Origin: Filosporella fistucella | Lineage: Eukaryota; Ascomycota; Leotiomycetes; Helotiales | Direction of reading: 5' to 3' | NCBI GenBank assembly: GCA_030077755.1 | Contig: JAQJZZ010000010.1 | Span: 1,674,001 to 1,738,000 of the forward strand | DNA length: 64,000 nt | In this document: positions 37,441 through 48,564 of the stretch, piece by piece | Position numbering within the stretch: the stretch's first letter is position 1 | Layout of the letters: each line of letters begins with the position of its first letter | Position numbers and translations under genes: made by a program | The notes under the pieces: generated by a model | Told to the model about the DNA's origin: nothing | Database searches by the model: none | The model's input: the letters and a program-made list of their open reading frames with translations, nothing else

Positions 37441-38249
37441 ATTTGCGAATTACCCAATACGTATTTGAATATGTACGGCGGGAGGACAAGACGGAAAAGA
37501 CGATACAATCGTCTTAATAAGTGATAGAAAAGATTAATGAACAGGCTGACTTCAGTCAAATGCCAACAGCATATCCTATATATAAAGTGGTGCTAGCTCT
37601 CTCGTCGCGTCTGTCAGAGGTATAATTACTTTGGAACAAGCACCAAAGAGGTGGATGTTTGCGACGACCCCACCATGGCCACTAACGATTCATGGAGGGG
37701 CACTTGGTTTCGCTGGTGCAAGGGTAATTGCCCTGTAGATCTCTGCAAGTCGCTCGTCCGATGTGTGGAAGAGACGATGCATTTGAGACACAAACATGCC
37801 CAAACCTGGATTCTGGATGGGTTTGGCACTTTGGGCGACGTATACATGTTTGGATTGTCCACCTTGAAGTGTCAAGAGCTGTTATCGGCCACGTAGAAGC
37901 AGATGCAATTGTCCGGTAATTTGCCGTTGATAGTCAGCTTTTGCACGGCATGTTCAGAAGAATTCAAGGTCAGTGGTGGATATAGTTTGAACATCATGAT
38001 TTCCAGCTTCACAATGAGAATTTCCTCGTAGTATTCTATGCTCTGCTTCCAAATTTGACAAATCATGAAAAGCTTCATATGCATCATCAATCCACCTGTG
38101 CACGGTCCCACAAGGCTGCCCAATGCATGTGAAATGTAATCGTAGTGCATTCTGCATCCATGCAATTGATTGGTCAGATATTTTTTATTTACCAGCAGTG
38201 TATCAACATTTCATTGTCAGATCGAGAGCGAGCAGAATGAAGGAGAAAG
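37441..38249. other. Intergenic containing a possible gene relic
   Basis: This region lies between the divergent glycosyltransferase and carrier genes. It should hold both promoters, and it contains the relic described separately at 37690-38157. Confidence 0.45.
37690..38157 (-). pseudogene. Possible decayed protein-coding gene in three frames
   Basis: Three protein-like stretches follow each other on the minus strand in different frames. The first (38157-37954) contains HRWIDDAYEAFHDLSNLEAE, ending at TGA. The second contains EHAVQKLTINGKLPDN and CICFYVADNSS, ending near 37872. The third (37875-37690) contains GGQSKHVYVAQSAKPIQN and LFHTSDERLAEIYRAITLAP. The second and third abut exactly at a one-base frame change. 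No splice sites join them. I do not recognise the family. It may be a relic, a sequence error or coincidence. Confidence 0.3.
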
Positions 38250-39336
38250 ATGACCGAGAAGACGGAGAACAATAGTTCTAACTACAAGGGGTTTGTTGCA
38301 GGTGTTTTCTCTGGTATTGCGAAACTAAGTGGTGAGTACTGCGAGGATAGCTTCGTGTCTCCGTTATCCCCACTTCTGAGCATTGGAGAGCATTGAGATA
38401 TGCAGATATACTTGGCAGAGTAGAAAATTAGCCTGAGTCAGTAGCTGATATCTACCAGTTGGACATCCTTTCGACACCATCAAAGTCCGACTTCAAACCT
38501 CAGATAGCACGCGCTTCTCAGGACCCCTCCAATGTCTTCTCCAAACAGTCCGCAAAGAAGGAGTAGCTGGTCTCTACAAAGGGGCTACTCCTCCTCTCAT
38601 CGGATGGATGTTTATGGATAGTATGATGCTAGGGAGTCTCACTTTCTACCGTAAATTCCTCCACCGGACACTCTTCAACCCGAATCGCCTTACCCCAAGC
38701 CCCTCCAGCTTCGCTCGTCGAGATTTACCTCTTCCCGACGATAAGCTACATAAACTGCCTACACTGGGTCATGCTATGGCTGGAGTGATGGCCGGGGCAA
38801 CAGTGAGCTTTATAGCTGCACCTGTCGAGCATGTCAAAGCCCGATTACAGATCCAATACTCGAATAAGAAATCGGAGAGATTGTACAAGGGACCTATCGA
38901 CTGCCTCAAGAAGATTTACAAGTTTCACGGCGTACAAGGGGTTTACCACGGGCTATCAGCCACACTGTTGTTCAGGAGTTTCTTCTTTTTCTGGTGGGGT
39001 AGCTACGATGTCTTCACGAGACTATTGTCAGAGAAAACACAACTGAGCACCCCAGCCATCAACTTCTGGGCTGGAGGTTTAAGCGCACAAGTCTTTTGGA
39101 TAACGAGCTATCCTAGTGATGTGGTGAAGCAAAGGATCATGACTGATCCGCTAGAAGGGGGTCTCAATGACGGAACAAGAAAATTTGCGAATTGGAAATC
39201 AGCTGCGAAGACAGTGTACGCTGAGAATGGGTTGAAGGGTTACTGGCGAGGTTTCTTGCCCTGTTTTCTTAGAGCATTTCCAGCCAATGCGGTTGCTCTT
39301 GTGGCATTTGAGGGCGTTATGCGGGCATTGCCATAG
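38250..39336 (+). CDS. Mitochondrial carrier family (SLC25) transporter
   Basis: Exons 38250-38331 and 38459-39336 give 319 residues. Three repeats carry the carrier signature Px[DE]xx[KR]: GHPFDTIKVRLQT, APVEHVKARLQIQY and SYPSDVVKQRIM. Matching loops include GPLQCLLQTVRKEGVAGLYK, GPIDCLKKIYKFHGVQGVYH and WKSAAKTVYAENGLKGYWRG. It should exchange a metabolite across the inner mitochondrial membrane. The pattern resembles the carnitine/acylcarnitine and ornithine carrier group, but the substrate cannot be decided here. The 127-bp intron ends CCAG and restores SVGHPFD. An ATG 13 bp upstream is out of frame. Confidence 0.88.
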
Positions 39337-39571
39337 ATGGTAGGGTAGATTGGGATGGCGTCTGGTCGTGTCCATTGTGGATTATGTATAACAATGTATA
39401 GAATAGATAGACCATCTCAATTCAGCAGGACAAGCATAATTGCAAATCAAATCAAACCCGGTCTCACAAGAAGAAAGACAGAAGTTGGAGACAGAAGTAG
39501 ATCAGCATTCAAGCTATCTAAGCACTCTATATCCTCACCCCTCCATCATAATCATGACCTCAATCAACCAT

Positions 39572-40173
39572 TTACTCGTCATCATCCTCAGCCTCGTCGT
39601 TGACAACGTTGAAGAAGCGGAGCTCGTAGACACCCTTGGAGGTAGAGACAACGCGGAGCCAATCTCTCAATTGTTGCTTCTTGAGGAACTTCTTGGTCCT
39701 GAAATCCATCATTAGCATATTGACCTCCTACATAACTATGCCAACACTCACAAGTACTTGAGGTAACGACCAGAGAAGTTGGTGTGTGCAACAACCTCAA
39801 TCTTTCCATCACCAATCTGGGAGATCTGGACAACATCGCCGAGGTTACCGACACGGCCATCAACCTTAATCTTGTCTTGGAGGAACTTCTCGAAAGCGGA
39901 GACGTCGAAGATCTTGTCGGAGGCCGGTTGAGAGGCGTTAATGATGAACTGTTGGTTCGTCAGCACATCAATTCGCAGGTCAATCCTTTCTCATTCTGCG
40001 TAGAGAGATTAGAATAAAGAAAGAAGAAGTATCGCATACCTTGTTCGTGACCTTGGCTTGCTTGCCCTTGGAAGATTTCTGTTCATTGACTTAGCCTACT
40101 GCATCACGCCGCAACCTCATTCTCAGAGGCGGGCCAACAGCAAAGCAATTCATGTACATACAGTTGGTGCCAT
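39572..40173 (-). CDS. RPL22: 60S ribosomal protein eL22
   Basis: Exons: 40173-40162, 40078-40040, 39948-39752, 39698-39572; 124 residues. The first coding exon is only 12 nt (MAPT), as is common for fungal ribosomal protein genes. Conserved segments are [60 protein letters not shown] and [20 protein letters not shown], with an acidic tail DEAEDDDE. All introns are GT-AG. It is expected to be strongly expressed and is part of the large subunit. Confidence 0.95.
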
Positions 40174-41182
40174 TTTGAGGTATTGAAGAGGTCGCAAAGA
40201 AGTAAAATCCTGCGCCGAAGTAGATTGGGGTGTTGTGAAGGAGTTGGTTGTCTTGGTCTTGTTGAAGATTTGAACAGGAAAAAGTGGAAGGTCGACTTTG
40301 TGGGTGCCAAGACTTCGAGGCTCGCTAAGCCTAATTTTTGCTAGACACGATTGTAGTCATGTGACTAGACCCTTTTCCAGGCAACATGGATGTTAAACCC
40401 AATGAATCGCAACATAAGTAACGTATGTCGTGGAGAGATTATTCAATAGTAAATTATTTAGGCAATTAAGTTCTTGCTAAGAACATTGTCCATTGGATGG
40501 GGATGCCATCACATGATACTCATGTCATTGACTTACACTTCAGATCTAGTCTCATTCCAAATTTCATGAATCATGGATAGATGCTGAATGGTTGTCAAAT
40601 AGAACAAGTTGATTGGCTCTTTCAATTTCGTGACAGCCATTCAACCCAAATCTTGTACGTATCGCCTTATCAATTACATGCTGCATCTGCATATTTTGCA
40701 TGCAAACATAAACATCCGAGCTTAGCTTTTATCAGGTCACAGTAAAAATGTCAGCTCTAGTCACATAAGCCATCCAACACAAAGTATTAGGTGTGTATCA
40801 GAATCGTTTGATTTTATTAAGTTATGAGTACCATTGCGACGTCCGAATCCCCAGCGAAGCTACAGTCCGTAGATCTGCAGACACAAAGAACCTGCTCAAA
40901 AACAAAAGGAAGATACGAGCCCCGCCATGCAATCATATCATATCCACGATACCCTTGTCCGGTATGTGCCATTTTCAAGCCGTAGCTATTACAAATGCAG
41001 CCAACCGCAGTCGAGTGCCGAGTACGACCAGAAGCCGAACATGCCGGTCAGAAACCATCATGAATACATATTGATGCGCTAAACGCCGATGTGATTCGAA
41101 ATTGGGGGACAAAATTTATGTGAGGCGGACTTTGTCAGAAGAAGACATTGCGATATTGAGATAGTTGATGGACGTTGTGCGC
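40174..41182. other. Intergenic: RPL22 promoter and PMP3 3' flank
   Basis: About 1 kb with no recognised gene. It should hold the promoter of the ribosomal protein gene and the PMP3 terminator. Confidence 0.5.
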
Positions 41183-41624
41183 TTAGTACTTGAGGATAAT
41201 GTAACTGTTTCATGTTAGCAAATGTACCGAACAATGACGTCGCTACTGAATATGTGGGGATTGAAAGTTATCGACCAGACTGAAAACCTCGTCTCATATC
41301 CTGCAATGAAAATTATGATGGGGTGTTACGTACAGAGCGTGAATGATTCCGGGAATATAACCAAGGATGGTCAGGAGAATGTTGATGAGGAGATCAGCAC
41401 CACAACCACGCTGCGAATAACATTAGCTGCTGTCAGATGTTACACTGGGAGCTCAATGACTTACCTCAAGGAAGACACCAAGAGGAGGGAGGATGACGGC
41501 AAGGATGATCTTGCAAATATCTCTGTGAAAAGTGTTAGTATTTAACCCAACAATATGTAGCAGCTCGTAGAAGACTGCAGCTAGGAATATTCGGAAGGGC
41601 GGCTTACGATGCTGTGAAGGCCAT
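41183..41624 (-). CDS. PMP3: PMP3-type plasma membrane proteolipid
   Basis: Four small exons (41624-41608, 41522-41465, 41410-41334, 41204-41183) give a 57-residue protein: MAFTASDICKIILAVILPPL, then GVFLERGCGADLLINILLTI, LGYIPGIIHALYIILKY. Two membrane spans flank the conserved ERGCGADLLINILLTILGYI motif. PMP3 family proteins help maintain membrane potential and tolerance to salt and cations. The coding part is just 174 nt and no exon exceeds 77 nt, so it does not show as a long open frame. All three introns (85, 54 and 129 bp) have GTAAG or GTACGT donors and CAG acceptors. Confidence 0.95.
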
Positions 41625-43055
41625 TGTTGTTGATTTGGATTTGAGAAAATCGGGTTGATTTGTTGTAAGTAGAGTTTGAAGTGTGGTGATGTTGATGAAG
41701 AAGGTGTAAGTTTTGAGCTGTTGTCAGAAGAAGAAAGACTTAGGTAGGTGGTGGAAAGCTCACCTTTTATTCAACAACATGCACTTCAACATGGGACCCA
41801 CCGCCAGCCTCTGGACTCTGATTTGCAAGTCTTGGGGTATGACGTGTGCGGGAATCAGCTCATGGGATTCTTGGTTTGTGCAGCCACGGGCAACAACAAG
41901 GCGCGTTTAGAATGCCCAGCATCTGCCTGTGCGTGCCTAGCATTCCAGAACATCACCTCAGAGTCAGTGATTGTTGTTATCAGATCAAGAGAAGATGGTG
42001 GCAAGACAGCCCAGGTGTCTCATCTCTCATGAATAAGACATGCATCAGATTAAATGAGACAACAATTAGAGTTCTTTCATCTGGTTGAGTACTTGCCTAC
42101 AACTCCAACAATATGTATGTATCATTTTGTGCATTATCGCAATCACGAAGCGCATCTCGCAACATCCAAACTGATCCATGTCTACGAGGGCATCATAAAC
42201 CAGTATCCTACCCCAGCCAGCTTGCGACCCAAGCTTGCGGCGTTTCGAGGTTAGCCACACAAACTGCGTCACCAACCGCTAGCAAAGTCGCAAACTTCTT
42301 GATCTGCTTCCAAGTCTTCAAATGATTCGATCGCCATCCAACTTTCGCCTTACCCACGAAGCAAGTCTACGTTAGAGTTGTGGCTGAAAGGCCCAAGCCT
42401 CTGGGGTAATAGTATCAGGCGATAGTCGAGATTTGATACTGGAGATCAGGATTCGGACTGCGGCAAGTCATGGTATTCTAAGTGGCACTGAAGTACTCAT
42501 TTCAGGTACTAGATGACGGGTACCGGTATCTCCCAAGATTTTTCAGATCTATATTTGCAACATGCTCCACCAAAAAGTCCCTGCTATTCAGCCCTTTTAC
42601 CTGAATAATGAAGCCGTCGCTTCCGGCCCATCAGGTTTGACTCTTTCTGTAATTTCCAGAACTGTGACGAATAATCAAGTTCAATCGGCAAGTCCATTGA
42701 GGTCTGACAAGCAGAGGCCGATATCAGATGATGGTTGTGCTGCAACGCTGTCATGCCATGACCTTGGCACGAAAAATGTAAGACACTTCGTAGAATTCAA
42801 GTTTGGACATGGTGCAGTGAGAACAATTGCTGTCATGTACAATTCAAATCGATTGCTATTTCTCTATCAAAGCGTAGGTAGAGACAATGGTGGCTGGAGG
42901 AGGTGGTTGAGGTGACTTCGGTACTCAGATAAACACAATTGGTACATACTACTGATCCTTAACCGACGAATTTTCTTATCGGTCCTCATTTTATCCCACG
43001 ACAGGAAGAGCCAAATGGCCAAACTGCCACTCTACACGATCTACAAGACACAACA
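41625..43055. other. Divergent intergenic region, PMP3 and GTPase
   Basis: This 1.43-kb region should contain two promoters. It holds a CTTAGGTAGG repeat copy near 41739 and a GGCGCGT heptamer at 41900-41906. A 117-codon open frame at 42562-42915 has no recognisable features and was not called. Confidence 0.45.
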
Positions 43056-44478
43056 ATGCCCCGAGATCCCCTGATAGGTCTGGTCGGTAAGCCTTCAAGT
43101 GGTAAAAGTACTACATTGAACAGCTTGACCGATGCGACGTCCAAAGTTGGTCGGTGATTTACCCCTCCATTTAAAAGCTTGAGCTCACAAGAGACCAGGA
43201 AACTTTCCGTAAGAAATATCACAACCTGCCATCCCAAATTATTGCTGAAAAATGCCAGCTTTACGACGATAGACCCTCAGCGCGCTATAGGTTATCTGCA
43301 AATTGATTGCGCCTGCAAAAGATTCAACCTCTCTGACCGATGCAAACCCAACTATGGAGCCTGTATTGATGGGCGACGGTCTGTTCCTATCGAACTCCTC
43401 GATGTTGCAGGTCTTGTACCTGGAGCGCACGAGGGAAAGGGACTTGGTAACAAATTCCTCGACGATCTACGACATGCTGATGCGCTGGTACACGTCGTGG
43501 ATGTGAGTGGGACAACGGACGCTGAAGGCAAGGCTACCAGAGGCTACGATCCTTCACAAGATATTGTTTGGCTACGATCGGAGATTGTACAATGGATTCG
43601 GGGAAACTTGATGCAGAAGTGGGGATCTATCAAAAGGCGGCATGTAGCTGTCAAAGCTACAGCTGTCGAGACTCTGCAAGGGCAATTCTCTGGTTACGGG
43701 TCAACCTCTTCAGTAGTCGCAAGAACACTGGACAAGCTCGCTCTCAAGGAACCTTTAGAGCATTGGTCCGACGAGACAATCGACAAGGTAGTAAATGCTT
43801 TCACAGACGAAAAGTTCCCAACCGTTATCGCGTTGAATAAGATCGACCACGCGGACGCCGACAAGAATATCAGCAAAATCGCTAAGATGCAAGATCCCAA
43901 ATCAATCGTCCTTTGTTCCGCCATTTCAGAAGTCTTCCTGCGAAAGCTTGCAAAACAAGGATTCGTAAAATATACGGAGGGAAGTGAGTTTGTGGATACA
44001 CGGGAGGATCTGATAGCCGACGGTGACCCTGAAGGTGGCGGACTGAAGGAGGTGGACGAGAAGCTCAAAAATCGCATCGAGAACCTCAAGGATATGGTGT
44101 TGTACCGCTTCGGGTCTACGGGTGTAGTGCAGGTTCTCTCACGGGCTGCAGAATTGCTTGGCCTAGTTCCGGTTTTTACCGTCAAGAACATTCATTCTTT
44201 TTCGTCTGGAGCCGCCTCTTCCAATGCCGTTTTCAGGGATTGCGTGCTAGTCAAGAAGGGAACGACAGTGTCCGATGTCGCGAGAAAGATTATGGGGGAT
44301 GCACCTTTAGCTTATGTTGAAGGGGCAGGTGGTGTACGAGTCGCGGAAGATGATCTAGTAGCAGTCGGGAAGAATGATGTGAGTCGCTCAATCGAGTCAA
44401 TTCCACTAGTGGTGATTGACAGTTTTGACACTTCACTAACATTCACAGATCCTATCATTCAAAGTTGGACGAGCATAG
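43056..44478 (+). CDS. YchF/Obg-like GTPase (archaeal-type paralogue)
   Basis: Exons: 43056-43149, 43199-43208, 43259-44378, 44449-44478; 417 residues. The second exon is only 10 nt; with it the protein reads [18 protein letters not shown], the expected G2 region, whereas skipping it breaks the motif. Other G motifs are GKPSSGKST (G1), [20 protein letters not shown] (G3) and [12 protein letters not shown] (G4). It also carries a Cys-containing insert after the G2 region. The C-terminal part ([20 protein letters not shown], ending ILSFKVGRA) looks like a TGS domain. This subgroup resembles archaeal YchF-like GTPases and is widespread in fungi; its role, perhaps ribosome-linked, is not established. 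Confidence 0.88.
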
Positions 44479-44724
44479 GAAATGAGAAACGGTGCATGAC
44501 ATGGCGTTAATGAGGTCTATGAGCATAGCAACGGCGTTTATGAAAGGGAAAGGGAAGAAGGGTTTTGTATTGAGATGCGTCAATCTCATCTTTCAATAGA
44601 CGTGCTTTATAATACTTTTCCAGCTTGCTTTGTGAATTGGTAGGGAATCATTTACCTACGACCTTCCCATCCATCCCCAATTATGATTCACACTTTCATA
44701 TCATACCCTCTACTTCGACTCCAA

Positions 44725-45131
44725 CTAAGCCTTTCCTCCCCTCTCATCCTGCATCCCAATAGTATCCTATAAAATGAATTAGAAAAACCTTCTACTCAAC
44801 CTTAACCAAACCTCTCCTTCTTTCCCAAACCAACCTAGAACAATAAAAAGCTCACCGGCGCCTCAGGAAACTCCTTCTTAGCCTTCTCATTACTCCCTCC
44901 ACTCTTCTCCGTCGCCCCTCTATTTCCCTCCCCTTCAGCCCTCTCCTTCTTCCCCTCTCTATCAGCATCATGCTGTACATTATGGCTATCTTTCTCTCGC
45001 GTCGTATGTTCATCCGGCTGTCTACCTTCCCATTTTCTCAGAGCAGGGGAGGAGGTTAGAGTTCGTGTTTGGATTCTCATGCCATTGGTGAAGGGGGAGC
45101 GGGATGGTTTGATAAGGTGGCGGGATAACAT
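44725..45131 (-). CDS. Small conserved mitochondrial-type protein, function unknown
   Basis: Exons 45131-44856 and 44766-44725 give 105 residues. The N-terminus (MLSRHLIKPSRSPFTNGMRI) is basic and Ser-rich with no acids, typical of a mitochondrial presequence, followed by TRTLTSSPALRKWEGRQPDE. The rest is very hydrophilic (KKERAEGEG, EKAKKEFPEAP). The open frame runs on into an intron (GTGAGC donor, TTTTATAG acceptor, 89 bp); splicing gives the C-terminus DTIGMQDERGGKA, which resembles fungal homologues from memory. Function unknown. Confidence 0.75.
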
Positions 45132-45784
45132 GTTTGTTTTAGGGTGATTGGGATGTGGTTGGAAGAGAATGTAGTGAGGAGAGGTGTAGGTTTTGGATTG
45201 AGATGAGAGTAGGTTGAGAGAGATGAATAAGTAGCTGTTATGATATTGTTTCAGTGGCTAATTACCCCAGATTTCGGGTTCCTGGGCTATAAATATGGTG
45301 TCGTCATTCGAGACCCCTCTATTTGTGGGGTTTGGACCTCAATTGAGTAGCCAGGTCTGACCTATTCGGAAAGACATTTGATCCAGAAACATGTTCTCGG
45401 GGGAAAGAATTCGTGATTCTCAAGTGTCATAGATTGCGGTTGCAGGAAAGAGTGTTCTGTAGACATTTACACCTCATTAACACAGTGCTTAACATAAATG
45501 CTCGAAACTTGACTTTAAATTTAGATATGATTCATTTCGTTTTCGTTTTCCCCTCATAAAATAAATATAATCACAGTACAAATGAACATTTCCCAAACCT
45601 AAAAGGCGGAAAGATAAATGTGTAAAAGTGTTGCCAACATCACCAAGCCCGCAAAAGAAATGTTCCCCTCTCACAGCGCCATGCCAAAACCCCGCCACTC
45701 GATTGCACCTGTTGATGCAATCAGTTCGTATATACTCCAAGGCGTAGAATGGCCTAGACGCCGAGCTCCTGAAAATCCAATAAT
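45132..45784. other. Intergenic, no gene seen
   Basis: This region is the promoter of the small mitochondrial-type gene and the 3' flank of the FacB-like gene. No other feature is recognised. Confidence 0.45.
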
Positions 45785-48564
45785 TCACAATCCAAAAGTT
45801 GCATCGAGTCCCTCAAGCAGATAATTTTCCCCATTGTTTGACCCCATCAATCCATAATCCTGCCTTCCAAGTCCCAACTCACTTGCCGATAAATCTTCAC
45901 CAGAACTTAAACTCTCTTCGCTAAAGCTCAACACACTTCTCGCCGCAGGCGCACTTGTAAAATCGTTCATCGTCAAAGAAGTCATATCCCATTGTGAGTC
46001 AGGAGACCAGCCACCGTAATTTGAAGAGGCGGTATCAGCGAGTGATAATGCAGGTCCTCCATATATCGCATCGTAAAGGTTGGTCTGTCCACCGTCCAGT
46101 GATCCAAGAAGTACTTCCCATTCCGATGGAGAAACACCTGATGATTTTGCGGTATATCCGGTGTTTGTATAGATGGGAGTGTGGTGATTTGTAACGGGTG
46201 GCTGTTGGGAACGGGATATTTGAGGTGACTGTGGTTGCGAGTTTATAGGTGTGTTGCTCAGGGAGAGATAATCGAGATTCGGTGGCTTTTCGTTCTTCAC
46301 AGGCCTAGGTTTCAACATCGCAGGTAGCTGCGAAGCTGAACCACGATACTCGCGCCTCGACATGGGACTTTCGGAACGGGTCGAGTCGGTTGAGGTGCGT
46401 CCATGAGGGGTGTATTCTTGACGGTGCATAGCAATGTTGGGAAGTGTGGCTCGACGAAGTTTCTCCTGTTGAGAGAGCAAATCAGTCTCACTCATTGTCG
46501 CACTACCATGACGGTAGACTTGAGGTCGAACCTGCTGGCGAGGAACTGATGGCGATGGAGTAGACTTGGAGCTGGTAGGGGCTGGCATGGCGCTGGGGCT
46601 CCTACTCGAGGATTTTGACTGATTGTCCGTGGGCATCATGGAGATGGCAAGTCGTTTGAAATCGGAAGCACCTGGTGCATTGGCTTTCTCGAGATATTGA
46701 ATGACCGAGGCGATCAATCGTTGTCCATCTTGCATTAATTTTCCTTCCTGCTTCAGATCCAGCCCCTGATATAGCAGACTCAAACCACAGAGTGTCAACA
46801 TTTCATTCTTGTTCAAACAGAACGAGAATGACATGCTTCTCTCTTCGAGCAATTGTACAATCTGAACGATATGCTTGCTTGACTCAGCAAGAGAAATAAC
46901 AGACGGCGATGACTTGTTCCCTAGGGTTGATCCAACTGCTGGTCGATGAATTAAAGTACGGATGTAGTAATAAGCAAGAGACTATGATAATTAGTATTAT
47001 TCACTGGTGGGATTCTTCTGTAACTCACCAAAATTGCAGAACGGCTCCCAGTGACATCTGTAGAAGGTTTGTCTTGAGCAAAGGTAAGTTTCAAATGAGC
47101 GGGAAGCTTGTCTGACCACTCGTTCAACTCTGCCTCAAGTGAGGTGAGCGACTGGAGCGAGAGATCATGAATGGCAGCAGCAGGATAATTCTGTTCTAAA
47201 ACTTTGGAAAGAATTCGTGAAGCACGGAACAATGCTAAAGCACTTGAAATCTTCGTAGACTCGCCGGGCAGTGTGGGCTGGAACCCTTTCTCTGTGACAT
47301 ACTCATCATCAGTATCTGATGGGTACTCGGCGTGAATATCGCTTTCTTTTAAAAGCTTAGGCAGACCAAGGAGAGCAGCGGAGAAACTGGGAAAAGTTAG
47401 TAACCATGCACATTGTAGAACAATTAAACATACCAGTCAACAGTGTAGAGAGTCCAAAAAACCTTCTTTCGTGTTTCGATAGTGAGAGCACCAAAGGAGA
47501 ATCTCTTTTGGCTCTGGTGTAAGCCCAGACGATGAGAAAGACCGACGGCAATTCCTTTGTAGTGCTGGAGACGATTATAATCGGCTTTAGAAATACAATA
47601 GATGAGTGCAAGGACGAGACATTGAAGAGTCACAATAGTATTATCCATAAGTATCGACTCGAGGGACGAACGCCATTGATGTTCACAGTTTGCAATTTGT
47701 TCTCGATCAGGCTTATCGCTGGAAAGACCGGCTATTCCGAAGACAAGATGTAGCTGAGCGAGCTTGTGTGCATCTGTCATTTCGTCCGGGTTTGACATGT
47801 ACTCTTCGTACAATCTCAAGAAGGTCGGCTTGTGGAGGACAGGGAACAGTGGTGCCCATTCCTGGAAGAAAACATTTACACATCTATCAGAGAACATGCG
47901 AGGAGGTGCACCAAGTGTCTTTGGTGCAGTGGCTTGGGATATCGGTGTTGTGTCGCCTTGGATGTTGAGGAATGCCTCAGTATTGAATCCAGCCAGCGAT
48001 TTCCCGCTCTCTTGTATTCTACGTTTAAAAGCATCTATATTGATCAGTAACAGTTCTTATCCTCAGAGTACGATACAACGTACCAACAAAGGCTCGACCA
48101 CTCGAAGCTCCCATGAAATATGAATCGGAGTTCTCTACGCCTAATAATAGCGGAGAGGCTTGAACGCGGAAGATATCCTCTTTCGGAGGAGTGGCGAGCA
48201 TCTCTTTCCGATTCTCGATGGGAGGCGATGGGCAGGTCATTGACGGTCGTCGATTGGAATGCATCTTTGACAGCATATCTATCTTCTCGTCCTTTTCATC
48301 CAGCAGATCTTTTAATTCCCTCACTTCCGCCTCCAACGTTCGCACACGCTCCTCGAGCGACTCGGTATACCCTCGCGGAAAGGCTCTTCGACTGAGCTTA
48401 TCGCTGGTCTTGCATTCGAATCCGACGTTTGCGCATTGCGAGCAGCATGGTCGAATGCCATCGCATCGTATCTTCTTGCTTCGACAACGATCACAGGCTT
48501 GGGCGATTCGACTCTGCGAACTCGACCCAACCTTGATCACCTTCATCGGTAGTATTCCAGGCAT
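45785..48564 (-). CDS. facB: FacB/Cat8-type Zn2Cys6 regulator of acetate use and gluconeogenesis
   Basis: Exons: 48564-48084, 48034-47434, 47386-47029, 46981-45785; 878 residues. The zinc cluster has Cys at 24, 27, 34, 41, 44 and 51 ([20 protein letters not shown]). The linker [20 protein letters not shown] and a coiled coil to about residue 95 are the FacB/Cat8 hallmark. The fungal-specific transcription factor domain contains [20 protein letters not shown] and [20 protein letters not shown]. The C-terminus ([20 protein letters not shown], then IYGG) is the conserved activation region. FacB activates acetyl-CoA synthetase, glyoxylate and carnitine genes on C2 carbon. A polypyrimidine tract lies upstream on the coding strand. 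All three introns close the frame exactly. Confidence 0.9.

Noticed and set aside
42562..42915. 117-codon open frame with ATG between PMP3 and the GTPase
   Set aside because: No recognised motif, no splice partner and ordinary composition; likely chance.
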